A stretch of 28,023 nucleotides of DNA, from contig JAAENB010000518.1 of assembly GCA_024224995.1 (NCBI GenBank), forward strand, positions 1 to 28,023. Direction: 5' to 3'. The notes under the pieces are model-generated. The model ran no database searches and was not told the DNA's origin. It saw only the letters and a program-made list of their open reading frames with translations. This document shows, piece after piece, positions 8,152 to 13,848 of the stretch. Numbering within the stretch: the stretch's first letter is position 1; each line of letters begins with the position of its first letter. A program made the position numbers and the translations under genes. This stretch comes from a bacterium. GTDB lineage: Bacteria; Spirochaetota; UBA4802; UBA5550.

Positions 8152-9027
8152 TTAGCGGTAGTCGTTAATTCGTTCGCTTCTCTTTTCATCGATCTCAACC
8201 GATTCACGCAGGTGCTTCAGATGCGGTGACTTTTCACCGTATTTCAGCTCAACAGCTTTAAGCATGCTCTGGTTCTTTTTGTTCCGGAAATGCATGATCT
8301 CATCTTCAGACGCGTGCTTGTACTTCATAAGAACTTTTTCCATGTAGCCATAGCAGCTTGCCAGGTATTTATATGCCCAGACATCCTGTTTGTTCTTGTC
8401 CGAAAGTGACAGGAAGCGTTCAAGAATAGGGATACAGGGTTTGAAATTATGCAGGTCATAATTTGTTGATACATACATCTGGTAAAGCCGGGACTGGAAA
8501 GCAATAAATTTCGAGTCTTTCTTGATATCAATTGATTGAATATCATCGAGATAGCCAATGGACCGGGTAAAATATGTAATGGCTTTCATTTTAGCTTCAC
8601 TCTTTTTCTTGCCAATTTGCCTGTTTTCCTGATTTTTCCGGTCGATTTCCTGCCAGTACCATCGTTCATTAAGATTTTTTTTGCCTTTATTGGCGGTTTT
8701 TAACTTTATGATCTCATGTTCCATATCTTCAAGTATATCAAGACCTGTAGCATATTCGTCTATTGACAGTTTTAACAGGTTTTCCGAATATTCCTTGTTC
8801 AGTTTTTGCAGATCCCTGATCGCTTTGATGTAGGGTTTGAAGTCTTTTACTCTCCACCCAATATTTGAAGGTGCCGTGGTTGTTCCACCTGCCGGCGGCG
8901 TTGTTCCGCCTCCTGCTGTTCCTCCACCCGCTGGCTGCGCGAGCGGGCCGGACTGCGGTATTAGTACCGCGAGAAGAAGTGCAATTATCGCGGTGGTAGT
9001 TCGTGTTATAATATTTGCTGGTTTCAT
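8152..9027 (-). CDS. Secreted helical protein of unknown function with a Gly/Thr/Pro linker
   Basis: I do not recognise this 291-residue protein. The N-terminus is a signal peptide (hydrophobic AIIALLLAVLI, cleavage probably near LAQPA), followed by a low-complexity linker made of GGGT/GGTT/PPAGG steps at about 33-54. The rest is charged and mostly helical, with spaced aromatic residues (YFTRSIGYLDDIQ, LYQMYVSTNYDL, WAYKYLASCYGYM) as in TPR-like helical hairpins. AGGGG lies 8 nt before the ATG, and a plausible promoter precedes it. It stands alone between the secreted protein at 6966 and the divergent DnaC-like gene, so context gives no function. Confidence 0.7.
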   Translation of the reverse strand: MKPANIITRTTTAIIALLLAVLIPQSGPLAQPAGGGTAGGGTTPPAGGTTTAPSNIGWRVKDFKPYIKAIRDLQKLNKEYSENLLKLSIDEYATGLDILEDMEHEIIKLKTANKGKKNLNERWYWQEIDRKNQENRQIGKKKSEAKMKAITYFTRSIGYLDDIQSIDIKKDSKFIAFQSRLYQMYVSTNYDLHNFKPCIPILERFLSLSDKNKQDVWAYKYLASCYGYMEKVLMKYKHASEDEIMHFRNKKNQSMLKAVELKYGEKSPHLKHLRESVEIDEKRSERINDYR

Positions 9028-9049
9028 ACAATAACCCCTTATTTTAACC

Positions 9050-9077
9050 TTATTAAGCTTTTTGAGATATATATCAA
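9050..9077 (-). promoter_or_regulatory. Likely promoter of the secreted helical protein
   Basis: Minus-strand TTGATA (9072-9077) and TAATAA (9050-9055) are spaced by 16 nt; the leader would be short, about 16 nt, and contain the AGGGG ribosome-binding site. Confidence 0.4.
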
Positions 9078-9291
9078 CGTAGATATGTTTATCACCTCAT
9101 TGTAATATATCGACTTCCTGAAAAAAAAAGTTGATTTTTTTTTATTTTTTATATGTTTTATACGTTCAAATCCCCTCCGGGGCCTCTCTCCCCCTTGGGG
9201 CTTTCCCCTTATTTCAAGCACTACTATACTTAGTACAATAAAATTGGAAAATTGCAAATTATTTTATCATACTTTAAACTCGCTTATTTAG

Positions 9292-9320
9292 TTGACAGTT
9301 TCTTGCCCCAGCGGTAGAAA
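9292..9320 (+). promoter_or_regulatory. Likely promoter of the DnaC-like/folK pair
   Basis: Consensus -35 TTGACA (9292-9297), a 17-nt spacer and a weak -10 TAGAAA (9315-9320). The start point would be near 9327, leaving a leader of about 39 nt with no clear ribosome-binding site. Confidence 0.4.
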
Positions 9321-9365
9321 ACCCCAAAACTCAGAAAACGCAGCCACGGAAACAGTGTAAATAGA

Positions 9366-10184
9366 ATGAAACAAGAACCAAAACAAGAACCAAAAAAGAT
9401 TAAAGAACTCTATTGTGATTTTTGCGACAGGACCGGTATTATCCACGAGCGTCATTTTGAGCAGCTTGGACGGGTTCCCCTGTCTCCCTGTCCCAAATGT
9501 GTTGTTCCGAAGTGTAAATGCGGAGGGGAGGACCCTTATTTTTACTATGAAGATACCATTAAGAACTGTTTTTGCCGTGAAATAAGGATGAAAATAGACA
9601 AAATTAACAAAATATATACTCAATCGGGTATTGATAAAAAATTCAGGTGGAAGCTGCTTGGCGATTATGAGGGAAGAAATAAGCTTACCAATGAGGCAAA
9701 GAACGCTGCTTATGACATTGTTACAAAGTTTCCCAATGTAAGAAAAGGCCTGTTTCTGTGGGGGAACCCGGGCACGGGCAAGACCCTGCTTTCATCCATA
9801 ATCCTGACAGAACTTATCAAACGCCATGCCATACAGGGCCGGTTTATTAAAATATCCCGGACATTTTTCGGCAGGCTTAAAGCCTCTTTTGTTGAAGGTT
9901 CCAACAACTATGGAGAGGCCAACATGATAGAAAAGGAAATGGCAGAGGTCGATATCCTGATTATTGATGATTTTGGAATTCAAAGGGATTCACCCTGGGA
10001 ACAGGAGACCCTGTATAACCTTGTTGATGCCAGGTATGAGGCTGAAAAGTTTACTATTTTTACCTCTAATAATAACCCGGTAAAAGCCTTTCAGGAGCTT
10101 TCACAGGGCAGGATCCTCTCCCGCATTAAAGAAATGTGCCGGATTATGGAAATTTCCGGGGATGATTACCGGGACACCCTGTAA
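9366..10184 (+). CDS. DnaC/IstB-like AAA+ ATPase with an N-terminal cysteine cluster
   Basis: A 272-residue ATPase resembling the helicase-loader DnaC/DnaI group. The N-terminus carries eight cysteines (17, 20, 42, 45, 50, 52, 68, 70) in CxxC and CxC pairs, probably one or two zinc sites. The AAA+ core shows Walker A GNPGTGKT (133-140), Walker B ILIIDDFG (197-204), a sensor-1 TSNNN (233-237) and an arginine-containing RILSRIKE. By family it would bind ATP and load a replicative helicase on DNA, or act as a IstB-type transposition helper. No transposase is adjacent, so the loader role is preferred. It opens with a repeated KQEPKQEPKK stretch. Its TAA is followed immediately by the ATG of folK, implying coupled translation of the pair. 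Confidence 0.82.
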   Translation: MKQEPKQEPKKIKELYCDFCDRTGIIHERHFEQLGRVPLSPCPKCVVPKCKCGGEDPYFYYEDTIKNCFCREIRMKIDKINKIYTQSGIDKKFRWKLLGDYEGRNKLTNEAKNAAYDIVTKFPNVRKGLFLWGNPGTGKTLLSSIILTELIKRHAIQGRFIKISRTFFGRLKASFVEGSNNYGEANMIEKEMAEVDILIIDDFGIQRDSPWEQETLYNLVDARYEAEKFTIFTSNNNPVKAFQELSQGRILSRIKEMCRIMEISGDDYRDTL

Positions 10185-10598
10185 ATGAGCCTGGTATATA
10201 TTGGACTGGGCACCAATCTTGGCGACCGGTACAAAAACCTTGAAGCTGCCGCTGCCTGCATAAACAGGGACCCGGGAATTGAAATTATCAAACTGAGTTC
10301 TCAAAAAGAGACCGCGCCGGTTGATTACCTTGCGCAGCCTTTTTTTCTCAATCAGGTGATCCTGGCAAAAACGGCCTATGAGCCGGAAGAGCTGCTCTCC
10401 ATTTTACAAAAGATCGAAAAAGAACTGGGCAAAGAGGTTCTTTTTCCAAAAGGCCCGCGAATCATAGACCTTGATATTCTTTTATATGACTCCATTGTAT
10501 ATACCTCGGACCGCCTCACCATCCCCCACCCCGAAATAAAAAACCGCGCCTTCATTATTGAACACCTCCTGGAACTCAACCCCAACCTGCCCCTCTAA
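10185..10598 (+). CDS. folK: 2-amino-4-hydroxy-6-hydroxymethyldihydropteridine pyrophosphokinase
   Basis: HPPK transfers pyrophosphate from ATP to the pterin in folate synthesis. The 137-residue protein has YIGLGTNLGDR at the N-terminus, ETAPVDYLAQPFFLNQV, and GPRIIDLDILLY (90-101) with the two Mg-binding aspartates (95, 97), then IPHPEIKNRAFIIEHLLELNP. It is shorter than the usual 155-160 residues. The loop before GPR is LGKEVLFPK, lacking the arginines (Arg82 and Arg84 in E. coli HPPK) that help binding and catalysis in the family. The start abuts the stop of the DnaC-like gene, with no clear ribosome-binding site of its own. The end lies close to a dispersed repeat (10616-10668). No other folate gene is in the window. 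Confidence 0.93.
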   Translation: MSLVYIGLGTNLGDRYKNLEAAAACINRDPGIEIIKLSSQKETAPVDYLAQPFFLNQVILAKTAYEPEELLSILQKIEKELGKEVLFPKGPRIIDLDILLYDSIVYTSDRLTIPHPEIKNRAFIIEHLLELNPNLPL

Positions 10599-10615
10599 TC
10601 CCGAACTCCCCCTCT

Positions 10616-10668
10616 TAACCGATCACCCGGCCCTCTGGGCCACCGATTACCTTCCCCTTGCCCCTGCC
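10616..10668 (-). repeat. Dispersed intergenic repeat of the GGTAATCGGTGGCC family, copy 1
   Basis: On the minus strand GGTAATCGGTGGCC, an AGA-centred GGCCC/GGGCC hairpin and CCGGGTGATCGGTTA follow a purine-rich lead-in GGCAGGGGCAAGGGG. It fills the gap between convergent folK and yifB. Related copies lie at 13741-13800 and 27974-28023. Confidence 0.65.
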
Positions 10669-12186
10669 TCATATCTTATAATTCCGGTTCAGATTTTTAT
10701 ACGAAAGAGCTTCTAAGAGATGTTTTCTTTCGATCTGTTCCTCTCCGGCAAGGTCGGCAATGGTCCGGCTCATTTTAAGGAGTTTAAAAAAGGAACGGGC
10801 CGTAAGATTCATTTGTATGATAGCCATTTCAAGAATCTGTTCCAGTACAGGGGTGATTGGACAGTATTTCAGCACTTCTTTCTGGGACATTCTTGAATTG
10901 TAGCTTGTTTTACTATTGATAAACCGCTTTGCCTGGATGGCACGAGCCCGCAAAACCCGTTCCCGGATACGCGATGATTCTTCATACTTCTCATTATTGA
11001 GAAGGTCTTTGTAGGGAACCCTGTTCAGCAGAACTTCAATGTCGATCCTGTCCATAATGGGCCCGGCTATTTTTTGGAAATAGCTGTTAACCCGGTGGGG
11101 AGCGCAGCTGCAGGAGATATCCTCATCAAAAAGGTTGCCGCACTGACAGGGGTTGCTCGCGGCAATGAGCATAAAATCGGCAGGAAAGAGGAAGGAGCCC
11201 GAGGCCCGGGAAATGGTAATTTCGTAATCTTCCAGGGGCTGCCGTAATGCCTGGATAACGTTATTCTTGAATTCAATAAATTCATCAAGAAACAATACAC
11301 CGTTATGCGCCAGGGAAACCTCTCCTACGGAAGGGATTTGTCCGCCGCCAACAAGGGCGGCATCCGATGAGGTATGGTGCGGAGAACGGAAGGGAGCTTC
11401 CTGCACCAGGCCTTTTTCGGGCCGGAGGTGTCCGCCTGCGGAGTGGATCATGGTTGCTTCAATAGCCTGTTCCCTGGTTAAGAGGGGCAGGATTGAAGGC
11501 AGCCGCTTGGCTAGCATGGTTTTGCCCGAGCCCGGAGAGCCGTAGAGCAGAATGTTGTGATGACCGGCAGCGGCAATTTCCAGCGCCCGTTTGGCGGTTT
11601 CCTGGCCTTTTACATCGGCAAAGTCATAGAATTCCGTGGTGGTTTCGGGGGGGATGCTTTTTCCCGAAAACGCGGCTGGTTTGCCTTTGAGTACATCCAG
11701 GACTTCATTGATATCCCTGACAGGGAAAATACTAATCTCCTCAACCGCACCGGCTTCATGCCGGTTTTCAAAAGGAACGATCATGGCTTTATGGCCCTTT
11801 TTATAAAGGGTAATGGCCATTGAAATAATGCCTTTAACCGGTTTAACCCGTCCGTCGAGAGAGAGTTCTCCAACCATGGGAAGTGACCGCGGATCGAAGG
11901 ATATCTGCCCGGTTGAATGGAGTATGGAAACAGCAATAGGGAGATCGAAATTGGCTCCCTGTTTTTTGAACCCTGCCGGGGCAAGGTTCACCACAAAGTT
12001 TCGCGGCGGAAAGTCGAATCCCGAATTTTCAATTGCCGAGCGAATGCGGTCTTTTGATTCTTTGATTGTTGAGTCGGGAAGACCCACTATGGAAAAGTTG
12101 GGTAATCCTTTAATGATATCAACCTCAATTTCTACAACCTGAGCATCGATACCGTGTATTCCGAGTGAAATAGCTCCTGATAACAT
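10669..12186 (-). CDS. yifB: YifB/ComM family Mg-chelatase-like AAA+ ATPase
   Basis: A 505-residue protein with the full YifB/ComM architecture. An N-terminal Lon-protease-like domain (GLPNFSIVGLPD, NLAPAGFKKQGANFDLPIAV, about 1-165) comes first. A Mg-chelatase ChlI-like AAA+ core follows, with Walker A GSPGSGKT (216-223), AAAGHHNILL ahead of it, FRSPHHT, and Walker B GVLFLDEF. A C-terminal helical domain (LTARSFFKLLKMSRTIADL) closes the protein. In naturally competent bacteria ComM is a hexameric helicase promoting branch migration during recombination of incoming DNA; the role here is inferred. The length is typical and all motifs are intact. An AGG lies about 10 nt before the ATG. It diverges from fba across a 586-bp spacer and ends against folK at a dispersed repeat. 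Confidence 0.95.
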   Translation of the reverse strand: MLSGAISLGIHGIDAQVVEIEVDIIKGLPNFSIVGLPDSTIKESKDRIRSAIENSGFDFPPRNFVVNLAPAGFKKQGANFDLPIAVSILHSTGQISFDPRSLPMVGELSLDGRVKPVKGIISMAITLYKKGHKAMIVPFENRHEAGAVEEISIFPVRDINEVLDVLKGKPAAFSGKSIPPETTTEFYDFADVKGQETAKRALEIAAAGHHNILLYGSPGSGKTMLAKRLPSILPLLTREQAIEATMIHSAGGHLRPEKGLVQEAPFRSPHHTSSDAALVGGGQIPSVGEVSLAHNGVLFLDEFIEFKNNVIQALRQPLEDYEITISRASGSFLFPADFMLIAASNPCQCGNLFDEDISCSCAPHRVNSYFQKIAGPIMDRIDIEVLLNRVPYKDLLNNEKYEESSRIRERVLRARAIQAKRFINSKTSYNSRMSQKEVLKYCPITPVLEQILEMAIIQMNLTARSFFKLLKMSRTIADLAGEEQIERKHLLEALSYKNLNRNYKI

Positions 12187-12464
12187 ATAATAATACCTGC
12201 CTTATATTTAATAAAATAATTTCGTTTAAATTTTTTGATGTTGGAGTAAAAGCCCCTATATATTAATACGAACGAGAATTTTTTTGATTAAAAAAAAATC
12301 GAATTTTTTTGCCTTTTTTGCCCGTTTTTTTGAATTTTTTTTGAAAAATGGGGTTTTCGGCAAAATCGCGGTGGTTTTATGTGCAAAAATGCGTTTTTGT
12401 TTATATCTGGTGCACCGGGATAAGCCACCGGGGGGCGTGTCTCAATATACTGAAAAACGTAATT

Positions 12465-12576
12465 CGGAATGTAAATTATGGCCGACGTGATGCCTCTGCG
12501 GGTTGTGAGGCTGTTTGAGCGAAGCGAGTTCCGGACGTTCTGCGGAGGCATCACGTCGGCCATAATTTACATTCCG
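12465..12576. repeat. Large perfect inverted repeat, MITE-like (32-bp arms, 48-nt centre)
   Basis: The arms 12465-12496 and 12545-12576 are exact reverse complements over 32 bp (left arm begins CGGAATGTAAATTATGG and ends GATGCCTC). The 48-nt centre includes TTTGAGCGAAGCGAGTTCC and has TCTGCGG at both edges. Size and perfection of the ends suggest a miniature inverted-repeat element or a remnant of two opposed repeats. I see no target-site duplication and no transposase. Confidence 0.7.
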
Positions 12577-12654
12577 GGTCGATATACCTTATATATGACC
12601 CGGGTGCGACCCCTGCGGCCACTCTCTCAAAAAAAAAATCACGCCGTTTTTTAC

Positions 12655-12683
12655 TTTACATTTAAAATTAACTCATTTATAGT
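12655..12683 (+). promoter_or_regulatory. Sigma70 promoter of fba
   Basis: TTTACA (12655-12660) and TATAGT (12678-12683) are separated by 17 nt; both differ from consensus by one base. Start would be near 12690, giving a leader of about 83 nt with two ribosome-binding-like stretches, AGAGGAG and AAGGAG, the latter 8 nt before the ATG. This is the best promoter match in the window, consistent with a strongly expressed glycolytic gene. Confidence 0.65.
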
Positions 12684-12772
12684 TTATCTCTCAAGCAGTA
12701 TAAAACGCTCTCAAGCGGGTTGAATAAATAAAAAAGACAATTAAATTCAGAGGAGAAAAAGGAGAAAGTCAT

Positions 12773-13735
12773 ATGGTTAGTTATAAAGATATTGGTCTTG
12801 TAAATTCCAGGGAACTTTTCGCAAAAGCGGTAAAAGGCGGGTATGCCATACCGGCGTATAACTTTAATAATATGGAGCAGCTTCAGGCAATTATTCAGGC
12901 ATGTGTGGATACAAAATCCCCGGTAATTTTACAGGTCTCATCAGGAGCGAGAAAGTACGCGAACCAGACCCTGCTCCGGTATATGGCGGAAGGAGCAGCG
13001 GAATACGCAAAGGAACTTGGATTTAACGTTCCCATAGTACTGCACCTTGATCATGGCGATACATTTGAGCTTTGTAAAGATTGCGTGGAAATGGGTTTTT
13101 CATCGATCATGATAGACGGATCACATCATTCCTACGAGGAGAACGTTGTGCTAACCAAAAAGGTTGTGGATTATTGCCACCAGTATGATGTTACGGTAGA
13201 AGGTGAGCTTGGTGTTCTTGCCGGGGTAGAGGATGATGTTGTCGCGGAGGAACATGTGTACACGCAGCCCGAAGAGGTGGAAGACTTTGTAAAGCGTACC
13301 GGGGTAGACAGCCTTGCAATAGCGATCGGGACTTCACACGGCGCGTTTAAATTCAAACCGGGCGCGGACCCCAAGATTCGCCTGGACATTCTCGAAGAAA
13401 TTGAAAAGAAGATCCCCGGGTTTCCCATTGTTCTGCACGGTTCATCCTCAGTTCCCCAGGACCTGGTGCAGGTCATTAATTCAAACGGCGGTAAGTTAGA
13501 GGACGCCATTGGTATACCGGAAGAGCAGTTACGGCTGGCATCAAAATCAGCGGTATGTAAAATAAATATCGACTCCGACGGAAGGCTTGCAATGACCGCA
13601 GCAATACGAAAAGTTCTGAATGAAAAACCGGGCGAATTCGACCCTCGTAAATATCTTGGACCGGCCCGGGATGCGTTAAAAGAATTATATATGCATAAGA
13701 TAAAGAATGTGTTAGGATCGGACGGGAAAGCGTAG
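12773..13735 (+). CDS. fba: Class II fructose-bisphosphate aldolase
   Basis: Zinc-dependent aldolase of 320 residues that splits fructose-1,6-bisphosphate to dihydroxyacetone phosphate and glyceraldehyde-3-phosphate (reverse in gluconeogenesis), in the cytoplasm. Landmarks in order: AYNFNNMEQLQA; HLDHGD (91-96; Asp93 catalytic, His94 zinc ligand); GSHHSYEENV; EGELGVLAGVED; AIGTSHGAFKF (zinc ligand His189); VLHGSS (zinc ligand His222); and INIDSD at about 264. The length fits class II aldolases of the 300-330 residue group. Tagatose-bisphosphate aldolase shares these motifs, but the insertion EDDVVAEEHVYTQPEEVEDFV is commonest in FBA. The start is fixed by AAGGAG 8 nt upstream. It ends at a dispersed repeat that probably also terminates transcription. 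Confidence 0.95.
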   Translation: MVSYKDIGLVNSRELFAKAVKGGYAIPAYNFNNMEQLQAIIQACVDTKSPVILQVSSGARKYANQTLLRYMAEGAAEYAKELGFNVPIVLHLDHGDTFELCKDCVEMGFSSIMIDGSHHSYEENVVLTKKVVDYCHQYDVTVEGELGVLAGVEDDVVAEEHVYTQPEEVEDFVKRTGVDSLAIAIGTSHGAFKFKPGADPKIRLDILEEIEKKIPGFPIVLHGSSSVPQDLVQVINSNGGKLEDAIGIPEEQLRLASKSAVCKINIDSDGRLAMTAAIRKVLNEKPGEFDPRKYLGPARDALKELYMHKIKNVLGSDGKA

Positions 13736-13740
13736 AGGTA

Positions 13741-13848
13741 AGGTAATCGGTGGCCCTCTGGGTGCGACCCCTGCGAGGGGCCGGGTGATCGGGTAATCGG
13801 TGTCTTTATCCGGTTACCGGTTACCGGTTACTGATCACTGATTACCTC
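13741..13848. repeat. Dispersed repeat, copy 2, carrying a 14-mer insertion and terminal inverted ends
   Basis: Between convergent fba and the chemoreceptor gene. GGTAATCGGTGGCC starts at 13742 and CCGGGTGATCGG lies further right, as in copy 1, but the middle is interrupted by GTGCGACCCCTGCG (13762-13775). Further right come three CCGGTTAC-type steps and CACTGATTACCT (13837-13848), which pairs with AGGTAATCGGTG (13741-13752) apart from one G-T. T/A-rich tails (CTCTTTTTTG) make a bidirectional terminator plausible. The right end also encodes the last residues of the chemoreceptor. Confidence 0.65.

Larger units (their letters stand above)
9028..9365. other. Intergenic region between divergent genes
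   Basis: This 338-bp stretch has no credible gene. It holds a minus-strand promoter (9050-9077), an A/T-tract block (about 9121-9151), a GC-rich self-complementary island at about 9171-9208 made of alternating CCCC/GGGG blocks like the other dispersed C/G repeats of the window, and a plus-strand promoter for the DnaC-like gene (9292-9320). Confidence 0.6.
12187..12772. other. 586-bp non-coding spacer between yifB and fba
   Basis: No credible gene. From left to right it contains: A/T-rich DNA ahead of yifB; a block of long T and A tracts (about 12281-12350); a perfect 32-bp inverted repeat with a 48-nt centre (12465-12576); a smaller palindrome CCGGGTC/GACCCGG (12574-12580, 12597-12603); one copy of the GTGCGACCCCTGCG 14-mer (12604-12617); and the fba promoter (12655-12683). 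Open frames across the inverted repeat exist on both strands but mirror each other and look incidental. Confidence 0.7.

Noticed and set aside
9366..10184. DnaC-like ATPase considered as IstB of an IS21 element
   Set aside because: No IstA transposase or terminal inverted repeats flank it, and it is translationally joined to folK; the N-terminal cysteine cluster is not typical of IstB.
12288..12723. Two small frames starting MADVMP on opposite strands in the yifB-fba spacer
   Set aside because: Both begin in the arms of the perfect inverted repeat, so they mirror each other; no ribosome-binding site and the rest is low-complexity sequence.
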